Origin: Moraxella sp.
GTDB taxonomy: Bacteria; Pseudomonadota; Gammaproteobacteria; Pseudomonadales; Moraxellaceae
Reading direction: 5' to 3'
Assembly: GCA_030530785.1 (NCBI GenBank)
Contig: JAUMUJ010000007.1
Location: 1-64,000, forward strand
Length of the DNA stretch: 64,000 nucleotides
Positions within the stretch are counted from its first letter, which is position 1. Each line of letters opens with the position of its first letter. Shown piece after piece: positions 24,722 through 33,840 of the stretch. A program made the position numbers and the translations under genes. The notes beneath the pieces were generated by a model. It made no database searches. It was not told where the DNA came from and saw only the letters and a program-made list of their open reading frames with translations.

Positions 24722-27700
24722 TTAACGTTTAATGCCCAAGATTTGCAGACTGCGGGCAGCGATGGTAACAGGACTGTCAGCTCTTTGAGAGCTGTTTTTG
24801 CCTGCATTTAAGCCCCGACTTTCTAGCGTTACGGTATAAACGTGCGTTCCCTTTGGTGGGTTGTCCGTGATGGTGGGCAAACTGACGAACGAATAATCAA
24901 ACGCAAAATCATAACCCAGTGAAAACGTGGTGGTCGGATAGTCATTGTTCCGCTGTGCAGGAGTAGTGATTTGATTTACTCTTGTGGGCTTATTAAAAGG
25001 GGTCAGCGTGATGGTTCGCAACACCGTATCTCCCCGCTTGATACGCAGATAGATGGTGGGGTTTGAGCCTGCACGGTTAATCTTGGCGGTCAAACGCTCA
25101 AAACCAAAGCTGATTGCCACCATGCCTCCTTGGGCATCCATGCTGATGCGGTTAATCTCTTCTTGGGTGTCAATGCTATAAAATGATTGGGCATTGGCAC
25201 TAAATTGTGTTCGTGGCACAGTTACCGCATTGTCCTTAATCTGCAAAGTGTCCACTTGCAACGCCCCAATTTTGGCGGTTGTTACTGCTCCGTCTTGAAG
25301 TTGCAGTGAACCGACCGAACCATTTTTAATCTTGGCAGTATCAATGGATGCGTTGGCGATTTTGGCGGTGGTGATGGATGCATTGGCAAGTTTGGCACTG
25401 CTAATTGAGCCGTTTTGAATAAAAGCACTGTTCATATAAGTACCAGCAGGCACAGTAACACCACCGACCGTCTGCGGGGCAGTTAAGACCACAAAGGGGC
25501 TAGCTCCCTTATTTGTGCCTGTCGGTGGGGCGATGTAGAATTTATCGGCACGCACCGCAAAGTCAGATATGCCACCCGAGCTTGCCAAACCAATACCCGA
25601 TACAATATTTCCACTTTGTACTTTGAGCGTCCATTGGGCAGATAAGCCATTTAAACTTTGGGCGTGTTGTTGTATGCTTGCCGTTTGACCTTGTACGGTG
25701 GTTTGCAAGGTGGACAGTTTTTGGCTTTCGGCGGTCAATTTACCGTCCACTTGATTTACCTTTGTGGTCAGGCTATTTAGGGCGGTGGTATTTGCCTTTG
25801 TGCCAAGTGTGCTTTCAAGCTGGGCAAGTTTACCTACGGTGGCTTGTGTCTGGGTGGCTTGTGCTTGTTTAAATTCGTTCAAACTGCTATTTGTGGCATA
25901 AGGCGATAAATCTACTTGCAAATCTTCTGGGGCTTCTGTCCAATCTGTTGCGATGTTGCCATGTTCTAGTTTGATGTTGCGAACTTTTAATTCCCCCACC
26001 GCAATAATCTCAAAGATAACCGCCCATGATGTGTGATTGGCGTGCCGAGCTTGCAAGCTAAACGTGTGCTGATACTTTATCCACTCATTGGCACGGGTGG
26101 GCGTGATAAGACGGGTGGTGTTGTTTGAACCGCCTGTAAAATATTGACGCACAAAACAGCGAATAAAATTAGCGACAGCAACAGACGCATGGGCTTCAAA
26201 CGACAAAGTGTATGTTTGTCCTGCGTGTAGGTTGGCCAAGTTGGGGTTTTCTTGTGAGCGTTGTAGATAATGACACCAAAAAGCGGTGGCACTTTTTAAA
26301 GTCAGCTCATCGTCTTGTCTGGGCAGTTGGGCTTGGGTTTGAGAAGCGTGCTTGCCAAATCGCCAAAGCCGTGTGTCGGTCATCTTGTTTGTGGCAAGCA
26401 GTAGATTTCGCCCACCAACGCTTAAACTGTCAAACCGTGCATTCATCTGACTTTGAGCCGTTGCCAATGCTTGATTTGTGTCGCTTGTGGTGCGTTCTAG
26501 GCTTGCGATTTTGCTTTCAGACGTGCCGACACGTCCACTAATGCCATTTACCGTGCTTTCAAGCACTCTTAGGGCTTGGGTGTTGGCATTGTCGCCAGTT
26601 GCTCTTGCGGTTTCTTCACGAGCGATACGGGCGGTGATGTCGGTGTCGGACTTTTTGTAAGCACTGTCTAAGGCACTGATGCGACTTGCAAGACTGCTGT
26701 CAGCGTCTGCCCTTGCTTTTTGCTCTGCCGTGATGGCACTGTTTGCAGTATTAGCACGACTAACAGCGTCATTGGCGGTACGCTGGGCATTATCGGCTTT
26801 GGCTGTTGCTGTGTCTGCTTTGGTATTGGCGGTGTTTGCTGTGTTTTGGGCGGTCTTAACATTGGCACTTAATTGGCTGATTTGTGTGGCGGTGGCGGTG
26901 TCTTTGTCGGTCAATGTTTTAATCTGATTAGCCACGGCAGATTTGTTGCCGTTGTAGTCCGCTTGTAGGGTGTCAATGCGTTGCCCCAAAGCAGTATCGG
27001 CATTCGTGCGGGCGGTGGTTTCATTGTCAATTTTGGTATTTGCTTGTGTATCAGCTTGTTTATATGCTGTCTCAATTTGTGAGAGCTTTTGAGCAGTTGC
27101 GTTGTCTTTTGTCGCTTGCGTGCGTTTAAACTCATCAAGACTTGCCGTACTTGCCTTACTGTCAAGCCCGCTTTGGACATCTTCTGGGGCTTCTGTCCAG
27201 TCGGTGGCGATGTTGCCACGTTCTAGTTTGATTTTATCAATGCGACTTGTCCCTGCTTGATTGCGATTAAACGGATAGATGTTTAATGCGGTGTTATTTG
27301 CTCTGTTTGTGCCTGATGTGAGCTTCCATGTTGTTTTAAGTTGATACACACCATCGGCGATTTTGTCCAGCTTGCCAATTTGCACAGCCCCACCCGAATT
27401 GTACGCATAAAAGGCAGTCTTGGTGCCTGCAAGCTCACCCCAAACTGTGATGACCACATCATCGCCATGTGCCAAGCCATGATTTGGGGCAAGTGGGTAT
27501 GACTTGGTCGGATAACTGCCGTTTTGTACGACCACACCACTGCCCAAGATAAGATTTCTCCCACCCACCGCCAAATTATCAAATCTTGCCCCAAGCCGTT
27601 CAATGCTGGTAGCCTGTCCGCTTTGGGTCTGTTTAATGGCGGTAATTTCCGCATTGGCGGTGTCGCTTGCCGTCTTTAACTGGCTGTATTTTTGGGTTAA

Positions 27701-30520
27701 ATCCCCAGTTGTTACCGCCAATTCTCGTACCTGCGATGTATGCCCATTCACGGTTTGGGTCAAACTCGCCAATTCCTGCGTTTTGGCATTGTTGGCGGTC
27801 TGCAAAGCGGTAATATCACGGATTGTGGTAGTAATACGGTTTCGTTCGGTTGTGATATTGCCAACGGCTGTTTGTAGGGTGTTTTTGGCAGTATTTAACT
27901 CATTTTGTAGGCTTGTGGTTTTGCTATTTAATGTTGCAATTTGACCGTTTAAAGTGGGTAATTGAGCGTTTACGGCATTGACCGCCGTTTCAAGTGTACC
28001 GATTTTGGCAATCGGCGTGATTAACGATTGATGTAAATGGTTCTCACTAATTTGCCCACCAATCAAATTTAACACTTTTTCGGCTTGATTGTCGGTTGTG
28101 CCACGCACCCACGCTGTCCAATCTGATGTATTGCCCAGTTTATCCACAATTCGCCCACGATAAAACTGGGTTAATCCGCCTTGCAAGCCCGTAATCTCGT
28201 GCTTGTTTGTCGGATAGGCAAATGTGCCAAGCGTGGCAATGTTGGAGCGACCGTCTGGCGATACTTGGATTTGGGTAAAATTGGTGTCGTCTGATTTTGC
28301 CCCAAACGCCCAGTTTAAGTCCATTGCAAACAGTTTGCCTTGTGCGGTCAGTTTGGCAAGTTTGGTGGGTTTGCCGATTTTGCCTGCAATGCTTGTTAAT
28401 TGGCTTGCTGTGGCAAGGCTTTCATTATCAAAGCTGTCCACCGCTCGCACTCGGGCGATGTATTGTCCTTGATATACGCTGTCAATGTCCACGCTTTGAC
28501 CGCTGACCTTTGGCAAGGTCTGCCAATTACCGTCATCTTTTCGCCACTCTACAATGTACGCCACCGCTCCCGTTACCTGCTCCCAGTTGATGGTCATGGT
28601 GGTAACGGCTTGCCCTTGATGTGTGCGGGTATTTGCTGTCAAGGTTACGCCATTGGGGGCAGTGATTGGGGCAGTGTTTAGCACGGTGAATGGCTGGGGT
28701 GTTACCACCGCTCCATTATCAACCACATCATATTTTTGGGCGTTGTATTCTAGGGCGGTGATGTCAAAAGTTGCGTCATCATTTTGTGCAATGGTTAAAA
28801 TACGAAACTGTTTTAATTTTAGGTCATCACTGATGACCGCCCAAATATGCTCATTTTCGGCATTGATTGGTTTATCAATCGTCAAAACTTGTCCATGCAC
28901 AGCACTAATTTTGGCACTTTGTACGCCAGTTGCACCGTTCACCGTGAGCATATCACCCACTTTTCCTGCGGTGCGGTCAAGGGTCATTTGGCGTTTATTG
29001 CCACTTACCGCCATAATCTTGCCACTTACGGCTCGCCCTGCAAAGACATTATCGGCAATGTTAATCACTTGCCCCACTTGTGGGATAAAACCCATCAGCC
29101 CTGTTTTAAAGCTGACGGTTTGGGTTTCTAGTTGTTCAGCCTTTAACGCCCACAATCCTGCTCTTTGGGCTTGTCCTTGACTGGTACAGCCAAAGGCGTT
29201 AATGTCAAGCGTACGCACGCCATATTTGGCGATTGCCTGTTCATCAGGGATAAGTTCGTATTCAGTATTAAAGCCGTTTTCAGGATTATCCCAAGCGACT
29301 TTGGCAAGGGTGTGTCTGTCCCTTGCCCGTGTGCCTGTGTAAGTAAATTCACCGCCGACAATATTGGCTGCCGAAAAGGTATAAACAGGCTCTTTTGGAG
29401 TGTCTGCGTCCACGACAATATTTGAGCCGTCCCAAAACGACAGCCCACGAAATACACTGGCTAAATTTTGTAGCACACGATAGGCATCATCAGCTTTTTG
29501 AATGTACACATTGCAGGTAAATCTTGGTTCTTGCCCGCCTTTGCCATCGCCCACCAGCTCATCACAATACTGCCCGATTTGGTATAGTCGCCATTTATCC
29601 ACCGTACCCGCCAAGCGTTCGCCAAGTCCATAGCGTTTGTGGGTGCAAAGGTCATAATACACCCAAGCAGGGTTGTTGGAGTAGGCAAGTTTAAATGTGC
29701 CGTCCCATAGCCCGTGATATTGTCTTGTCTGTGCGTTGTAATTACTGGGTACTTGGATAATCTTGCCCTTTAAGCGTACCGCCAATTTTGCGATGTTGGC
29801 AAAGGTTTTGGCATCATAGGATAAGCCAAGTAGGGCGGTGCAAGGATAAGCCAATTTTGCGTCAATAATCTCTGTAAGTGCGTCAATATGCACAGTGTCG
29901 CCCACAAGCTCGCTGTTACGGTTGGGTGTGATACGGCGAACACGGATTGTCCAGCGTTTTGCTGTCCCTGCATTTGGTAAATCAATGCGGTGTGATTTTT
30001 TATAGCCCTGTGAGGATTTGCCCCGCACGGTTTGGCGTAGGACTTCTTGAAAGCTACCGCCATCAGTCTGTACGTCAATGGCATATTCTATGGCATAGCC
30101 TTTGATGTTGCCGTCAGCGTCCTGCTCTCGTAGGGCGTTAAAGTTAAGACGTACACGCACGGCAGATAATTCACGGTTACTGATGGCTTTGACAAAGGGC
30201 TTATCATGGCGTAGCTCCACGCCCACATTGGTCTCATTTTCCACCACAGGAAAGCCCGCAATGTGTGTTTGGTCTAGCGTACCTGCCCGAAAGTCCCAAT
30301 TTATACCTGTAAAATTGGGTTGTCCGTTGTCATTGATGAGCGGTGTACCGTCTAGCTTGATAGACTTGCCACCGTCTGCCAAACCAGATATTTCGCCTTC
30401 TGCCAAGCCATATAGGATTTTGGCAACGCTGGTAGAAACCAAATCATCAGGGGCGATGTGGGGTCGGCTCGGTTGTTTTGAGCCTTTTTTTGAGCCGTGA
30501 ATGTGGGATAATTTGTTCAT
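24722..30520 (-). CDS. Tail tip/host specificity protein J
   Basis: A 1932-aa central tail protein that ends in the receptor-binding region. The N-terminal 700 residues follow lambda gpJ (DDLVSTSVAKILYGLAEGEI near the start; a hub domain with FLPQVG-like motifs). Fibronectin-III-like repeats follow (PNGVTLTANTRTHQ; VDSFDNES). Long helical Thr/Ala/Gln coiled coils then alternate with two copies of a carbohydrate-binding-like module, each opening SVGGRNL or AVGGRNL and closing KLE(R/H)GNIATDWTEAPED. Near the C-terminus, hexapeptide-like repeats (ITTAKIANASIDTAKI) resemble tail-fibre stems. Confidence 0.93.
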   Translation of the reverse strand: MNKLSHIHGSKKGSKQPSRPHIAPDDLVSTSVAKILYGLAEGEISGLADGGKSIKLDGTPLINDNGQPNFTGINWDFRAGTLDQTHIAGFPVVENETNVGVELRHDKPFVKAISNRELSAVRVRLNFNALREQDADGNIKGYAIEYAIDVQTDGGSFQEVLRQTVRGKSSQGYKKSHRIDLPNAGTAKRWTIRVRRITPNRNSELVGDTVHIDALTEIIDAKLAYPCTALLGLSYDAKTFANIAKLAVRLKGKIIQVPSNYNAQTRQYHGLWDGTFKLAYSNNPAWVYYDLCTHKRYGLGERLAGTVDKWRLYQIGQYCDELVGDGKGGQEPRFTCNVYIQKADDAYRVLQNLASVFRGLSFWDGSNIVVDADTPKEPVYTFSAANIVGGEFTYTGTRARDRHTLAKVAWDNPENGFNTEYELIPDEQAIAKYGVRTLDINAFGCTSQGQAQRAGLWALKAEQLETQTVSFKTGLMGFIPQVGQVINIADNVFAGRAVSGKIMAVSGNKRQMTLDRTAGKVGDMLTVNGATGVQSAKISAVHGQVLTIDKPINAENEHIWAVISDDLKLKQFRILTIAQNDDATFDITALEYNAQKYDVVDNGAVVTPQPFTVLNTAPITAPNGVTLTANTRTHQGQAVTTMTINWEQVTGAVAYIVEWRKDDGNWQTLPKVSGQSVDIDSVYQGQYIARVRAVDSFDNESLATASQLTSIAGKIGKPTKLAKLTAQGKLFAMDLNWAFGAKSDDTNFTQIQVSPDGRSNIATLGTFAYPTNKHEITGLQGGLTQFYRGRIVDKLGNTSDWTAWVRGTTDNQAEKVLNLIGGQISENHLHQSLITPIAKIGTLETAVNAVNAQLPTLNGQIATLNSKTTSLQNELNTAKNTLQTAVGNITTERNRITTTIRDITALQTANNAKTQELASLTQTVNGHTSQVRELAVTTGDLTQKYSQLKTASDTANAEITAIKQTQSGQATSIERLGARFDNLAVGGRNLILGSGVVVQNGSYPTKSYPLAPNHGLAHGDDVVITVWGELAGTKTAFYAYNSGGAVQIGKLDKIADGVYQLKTTWKLTSGTNRANNTALNIYPFNRNQAGTSRIDKIKLERGNIATDWTEAPEDVQSGLDSKASTASLDEFKRTQATKDNATAQKLSQIETAYKQADTQANTKIDNETTARTNADTALGQRIDTLQADYNGNKSAVANQIKTLTDKDTATATQISQLSANVKTAQNTANTANTKADTATAKADNAQRTANDAVSRANTANSAITAEQKARADADSSLASRISALDSAYKKSDTDITARIAREETARATGDNANTQALRVLESTVNGISGRVGTSESKIASLERTTSDTNQALATAQSQMNARFDSLSVGGRNLLLATNKMTDTRLWRFGKHASQTQAQLPRQDDELTLKSATAFWCHYLQRSQENPNLANLHAGQTYTLSFEAHASVAVANFIRCFVRQYFTGGSNNTTRLITPTRANEWIKYQHTFSLQARHANHTSWAVIFEIIAVGELKVRNIKLEHGNIATDWTEAPEDLQVDLSPYATNSSLNEFKQAQATQTQATVGKLAQLESTLGTKANTTALNSLTTKVNQVDGKLTAESQKLSTLQTTVQGQTASIQQHAQSLNGLSAQWTLKVQSGNIVSGIGLASSGGISDFAVRADKFYIAPPTGTNKGASPFVVLTAPQTVGGVTVPAGTYMNSAFIQNGSISSAKLANASITTAKIANASIDTAKIKNGSVGSLQLQDGAVTTAKIGALQVDTLQIKDNAVTVPRTQFSANAQSFYSIDTQEEINRISMDAQGGMVAISFGFERLTAKINRAGSNPTIYLRIKRGDTVLRTITLTPFNKPTRVNQITTPAQRNNDYPTTTFSLGYDFAFDYSFVSLPTITDNPPKGTHVYTVTLESRGLNAGKNSSQRADSPVTIAARSLQILGIKR

Positions 30521-30571
30521 ATTTTTATCAATTTGTCAAGCTAGTTAGAATTTTCAAAGTCTAGTTAAAAT

Positions 30572-31135
30572 TTAAGTCTCAATCCCCGCCGACACAACAA
30601 ACCCGCCCACTTCCCGCTCGCCATATAGGATAGGGACGGGATTGCCCTGTGCGACTGTGGTAACAGCACCGCCAAAGCCATTGTTGGGGCGGTTGCCGTC
30701 TTCGTTGGCGGGATCAATCTTGGGGGTGGGCATTAACAGCGTGGCAATACCACCCAATAGCATTCCTGCCCCCGCCCCAATCAAAGCAGGATTGGTGGTA
30801 AAAATCCCCGCACCGACCATTACTGCCCCACCAATCACCTGTAACCATGCCATTGCCTTACCGCCAGAGCCGATGACTTTTGGGACGATGTGGATATGAC
30901 CTGCTGTTGTGATGTTGTCTAATTCTTGCTCGCTGATGTTGTTTTTGCGGTTGCGTTTTTTACCGACAAACACGGCAAATCTAAACCCAAGCTGTTCACT
31001 CTCCATCATAAATTTTTTAAAGGCAGGGATTTGACAAGCAATAGCATGGCAGGCTTCTTTGGCACTTTTGACATCTAATTTAAAAAAGCGTCCGAATTTT
31101 TTGGCTAAAATGCCGTGTAGTTCAATGGTTTTCAT
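30572..31135 (-). CDS. Tail assembly protein I
   Basis: A 187-aa lambda gpI-like protein. The N-terminal half is a ubiquitin-like fold (TIELHGILAKKFGRFFKLDV). A hydrophobic Gly-rich middle follows (VIGGAVMVGAGIFTTNPALI), then the GNPVPILYGEREVGG motif shared with tail-tip assembly proteins. It acts with K and J in building the tail tip. The start has AAGGA, and gene order K-I-J equals lambda. Confidence 0.9.
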   Translation of the reverse strand: MKTIELHGILAKKFGRFFKLDVKSAKEACHAIACQIPAFKKFMMESEQLGFRFAVFVGKKRNRKNNISEQELDNITTAGHIHIVPKVIGSGGKAMAWLQVIGGAVMVGAGIFTTNPALIGAGAGMLLGGIATLLMPTPKIDPANEDGNRPNNGFGGAVTTVAQGNPVPILYGEREVGGFVVSAGIET

Positions 31136-31262
31136 AGTATTCCTTGGTTATTTTTATGGATAAATTATGCAATACAAAAGACCATTTCAGCAATCGCAAA
31201 GCCAGTTTTTGGAGTTTGTTGGCAACAAAAAAGGTCAGCCATAATCTGAAAAATCGTCTCAT
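31122..31262 (-). CDS. Small basic ORF between K and I, 46 aa
   Basis: The ATG at 31262 overlaps the K stop as ATGA, and the ORF ends 14 bp inside gene I. It encodes a basic, Leu/Phe-rich peptide (MRRFFRLWLTFFVANKLQKL). Translational coupling at both ends argues for expression. No homolog known to me; a membrane-active or tail accessory peptide is possible. Confidence 0.4.
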   Translation of the reverse strand: MRRFFRLWLTFFVANKLQKLALRLLKWSFVLHNLSIKITKEYYENH

Positions 31263-32041
31263 GTCAAGTCCTTATATCTAACAATAAGGGCGGTGCGTTT
31301 TTGCCAGCTTTCGCCATATATTTCACGCACACTCAATCTGCCGTGTGGGTGGTGCAATACCAAACAATCACCCACACAATCAGGCGTATTTTCGGATTGT
31401 AATTTGCCGTTACCGACAAAGATTAGGGCGTGGTTAATGTGGTACGTGCGACCGACACGGCATAGGATAACGTCATGCTTTTGTAAGTCTTGCACCACTT
31501 CAAAGCCTGCTTTTTTAAAGTTATTTTCATAAAGTGGCTCATGGTCGGCATCTTCCCACCATTCGTCTGAGCGGTTAAAATCAGGTAAGTCAATATCAAG
31601 CTCACGGCTATAATAATCTTGCACCAAGCTATAACAATCTTGCACCCCGTGATGATATTCACGCCCGAGTAGTGGTGTGGTGTAGGCGGTGGGTTTATGG
31701 CTTTTGATGTCGCAGTAGGTCGCCCCTGTGGGCGTTGTGCCAAGCCCGACAATGACCCAGTCCGCCCCGTGCAATCCCATTTGTACCTTATCAAATTCAG
31801 ACGGCAAAGGCTCGCCATTGGGGTGGCTATGCACAATTGCCTCCACTTCGCCCAATTCTGCCAATGCCACCCATTCGGCAGGGTCTATCTCAAAGGTGTT
31901 GGCAGGGTCGGTGGCGGTATTGGTGCAAGGGTGGTAAATCAGCTTGCCATTCGCATTAACAATCAGCCCACAGCACTCATTGGGGTAAACTTCCCAAGCG
32001 TGGGTGGTGATTTGGTTTTTTAAGGTTTTGGTTAATCGCAT
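31259..32041 (-). CDS. Tail assembly protein K (JAB protease + NlpC/P60)
   Basis: A 260-aa two-domain enzyme as in lambda gpK. Residues 1-115 are a JAB/MPN domain with PNECCGL (Glu), VHSHPNGEPLPSEFD (HxHx and Asp). Residues 125-255 are NlpC/P60 with the catalytic Cys in HHGVQDCYSLVQDYY and His in HINHALIFVG. It is thought to process or insert the tail tip and degrade peptidoglycan. It lies between L and I. Confidence 0.92.
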   Translation of the reverse strand: MRLTKTLKNQITTHAWEVYPNECCGLIVNANGKLIYHPCTNTATDPANTFEIDPAEWVALAELGEVEAIVHSHPNGEPLPSEFDKVQMGLHGADWVIVGLGTTPTGATYCDIKSHKPTAYTTPLLGREYHHGVQDCYSLVQDYYSRELDIDLPDFNRSDEWWEDADHEPLYENNFKKAGFEVVQDLQKHDVILCRVGRTYHINHALIFVGNGKLQSENTPDCVGDCLVLHHPHGRLSVREIYGESWQKRTALIVRYKDLT

Positions 32042-32043
32042 TT

Positions 32044-32178
32044 TTAAAGCCTAATTCGGTGTTTTGTTATTCTCGCCCCCATTGTTAGGCGTTGTTCTGT
32101 TTTAGATTTTTGGGTTGTAAATTGCTTATGGTTTTTGATAAGCTCGCATAATAGCCATTGATAAAATAAATTTCTCAT
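32044..32178 (-). CDS. Small basic ORF between L and K, 44 aa
   Basis: Begins 6 bp after L (GGGG 8 bp before its ATG) and stops 2 bp before K. It fills the only gap in this stretch of the operon. The peptide is basic (MRNLFYQWLLCELIKNHKQF, then TKHRIRL). No recognisable domain. Confidence 0.4.
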   Translation of the reverse strand: MRNLFYQWLLCELIKNHKQFTTQKSKTEQRLTMGARITKHRIRL

Positions 32179-32183
32179 TTGCA

Positions 32184-32849
32184 TTACCCCACAAGACTAC
32201 TGGCAGGAAACCCACCAAATCGTCTTTCGTTATTTCTAAGTTTACAATCCGACAAGCGACCACCGCACCTGTCTTGTTCTGGGTCATCGGTGGGTTTGCC
32301 GTCTGCGGTAAATCTTGCCGTGCCAAGATAAGCACACTCTTCGCCCCGATACCGCCCACATACCGCCCAATGACAATAACTGGTAATTTGGCGAACAGGG
32401 ATTTTTTGCCCTTCAAAGTCCACAGGGTTTGACAGCTCAAAGGTGGTGGTGGCAAGGGTTTCGGAAATCTTTTGTTCAATGTACCAATGCTGAATGCGGT
32501 AATTTTGCTCGTCCGTACTGTCTAAATATTCAGCAAGGGTGTGGATAACTTTAAGTCTTGCCCCTGCAAAATCGCCAAACCTAAGGCATAAAAAGCGTAA
32601 GGCTTGGGCAACACCACCGATGTCATTGTGAATGGTTAGAGTTGGAGCAGACGCTTTACCGTCCGACCGCATTTCTAGTCCGTCTGCTTTGATGGCGATT
32701 GGGTGGAATTGTTGTCCTTGCCAAGTTATTACGCCGTCATTATGCCCATGAAAACGGTAAATCTCGCCCCCAAGTTTGCGAGCGTCCAGCTCGTACAGGG
32801 TAATAAACCCCTGTACGGTGTCTTTTTGGATTTGATTGTTAAAAGACAT
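32184..32849 (-). CDS. Minor tail protein L
   Basis: A 221-aa lambda gpL-like tail-tip protein. It has the N-terminal motif QGFITLYELDARKLGGEIYRF and a conserved FARFGDFAGAR-like segment (LCLRFGDFAGARLKV). The cysteine set of the iron-sulfur C-terminal domain is present: SYCHWAVCGRYRGEECAYLG, DRCGGRLSDCKLR. The FGGFPASSLVG end fits the family. Confidence 0.9.
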   Translation of the reverse strand: MSFNNQIQKDTVQGFITLYELDARKLGGEIYRFHGHNDGVITWQGQQFHPIAIKADGLEMRSDGKASAPTLTIHNDIGGVAQALRFLCLRFGDFAGARLKVIHTLAEYLDSTDEQNYRIQHWYIEQKISETLATTTFELSNPVDFEGQKIPVRQITSYCHWAVCGRYRGEECAYLGTARFTADGKPTDDPEQDRCGGRLSDCKLRNNERRFGGFPASSLVG

Positions 32850-32860
32850 TTTAAACCTGC

Positions 32861-33208
32861 TTAATGGTCGGTTTGGGGTTCGTCTGTTGGTGTGTCAGGG
32901 CTTGCATTTTCTGCAAACGCAAGCTCAATGCTGTATGTGTCATTTTCAAAGACAAGATGAAACACACCTACCGTCAAGCCCTGATATTCAAAGGTTTTAA
33001 GCTGAGACTCTGCCCAAGCGGTGATTTCTGCTTGTAGCTTAGAAATGCGGTTTTTTCGGACATTTTTCTCGGACGTGATAACCGAAAAATCTTGATATTC
33101 GGCATCATACTCAATCTTGACAGTTTCGGTGTCATCTGCATTCCACGCCGTGCGAGCATAGTTAAAGTTGGTTAGGGTGTTTAGTTCGTGAAGGGTAAGT
33201 TTTTTCAT
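32861..33208 (-). CDS. Uncharacterised tail-module protein, 115 aa
   Basis: The ATG at 33208 has GGAG 6 bp upstream; an upstream TTG reading is less likely. The acidic protein starts MKKLTLHELNTLTNFNYART and ends in a Pro/Thr/Asp-rich tail. No domain recognised. It sits between the M-like and L-like tail genes, so a tail-tip accessory role is inferred from position. Confidence 0.65.
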   Translation of the reverse strand: MKKLTLHELNTLTNFNYARTAWNADDTETVKIEYDAEYQDFSVITSEKNVRKNRISKLQAEITAWAESQLKTFEYQGLTVGVFHLVFENDTYSIELAFAENASPDTPTDEPQTDH

Positions 33209-33285
33209 AAATTGCTCCAATTAAAAAAGCCCTTGATAGACAAGGGCTTGGTTGATGTTAACGACATTGATGTCGTCTACATCGG

Positions 33286-33618
33286 TTAAAAAACTTGCTT
33301 TAAATTAAAACTGATTTGCCAAGCATCGCCACCTTGTTTTTGGCGGGTAATCTCGCCATCAGTGCGGACTTTGATATTTGGCTCATCGGCTAATGGCTTG
33401 AAAGTAAAAGGCTCAACGCCTTTTGTGTCAATTAAAAAGTGGTAAATCTCATCAATCACCGCTTTTTTGTCAGTCTTGCTACATTGCCACGACTTGCGGG
33501 CGTTGTTAATGCCAAAACTGACCGCCTGCTCATAGCCATCGCCAAATTGTGTGGTGGTTTTGTTGATGGCTGTGGTTTCGGTGCTGTCTTGGCTGATGTC
33601 CCAGTTAAAGTTTTTCAT
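33286..33618 (-). CDS. Minor tail protein M-like
   Basis: A 110-aa protein of the phage minor-tail (lambda gpM) family: FGDGYEQAVSFGINNARKSW near residue 26, then VEPFTFKPLADEP and DAWQISFNLKQVF at the end. It links the tape measure region to the tail tip. It starts inside an ATGA overlap with the small membrane gene before it. Confidence 0.85.
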   Translation of the reverse strand: MKNFNWDISQDSTETTAINKTTTQFGDGYEQAVSFGINNARKSWQCSKTDKKAVIDEIYHFLIDTKGVEPFTFKPLADEPNIKVRTDGEITRQKQGGDAWQISFNLKQVF

Positions 33619-33770
33619 TGTTTTTTCTCAAATTCTTTATAGGCACGATAAATATCGGGGAATTTATAAATCAACATCAAGACAACCAAAGTCATCATCA
33701 AAATAATAAATTTTGCCATTGTTAGTTTCTCACTTTCAATATAGGTTAAAAATGTGATAAAATTACCCAT
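33615..33770 (-). CDS. Small membrane protein, 51 aa (terminator-linked)
   Basis: The ATG at 33770 is preceded by AAGGAT and its stop overlaps the next gene's ATG. It has an N-terminal polar part (MGNFITFLTYIESEKLT), a single transmembrane helix (AKFIILMMTLVVLMLIY) and a charged tail. It follows a terminator almost identical to those ahead of the small membrane genes at 42099 and 41827. Confidence 0.6.
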   Translation of the reverse strand: MGNFITFLTYIESEKLTMAKFIILMMTLVVLMLIYKFPDIYRAYKEFEKKQ

Positions 33771-33803
33771 AGATTATCCTTTTAAGGTTGGTTAAAGGGG
33801 TAA

Positions 33804-33838
33804 TAAAAAACCCAAGTTCTCGTAAAACTTGGGTTTTT
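33804..33838 (-). terminator. Terminator after the tape measure gene
   Basis: AAAACCCAAGTT pairs with AACTTGGGTTTT, with a T/A tract on both sides. It is nearly the same sequence as 42032-42063. Confidence 0.75.
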
Positions 33839-33840
33839 GC

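Noticed and set aside
31167..31250. Rightward 25-codon ORF between I and K
   Set aside because: It lies on the opposite strand to the tail operon and has no ribosome site.
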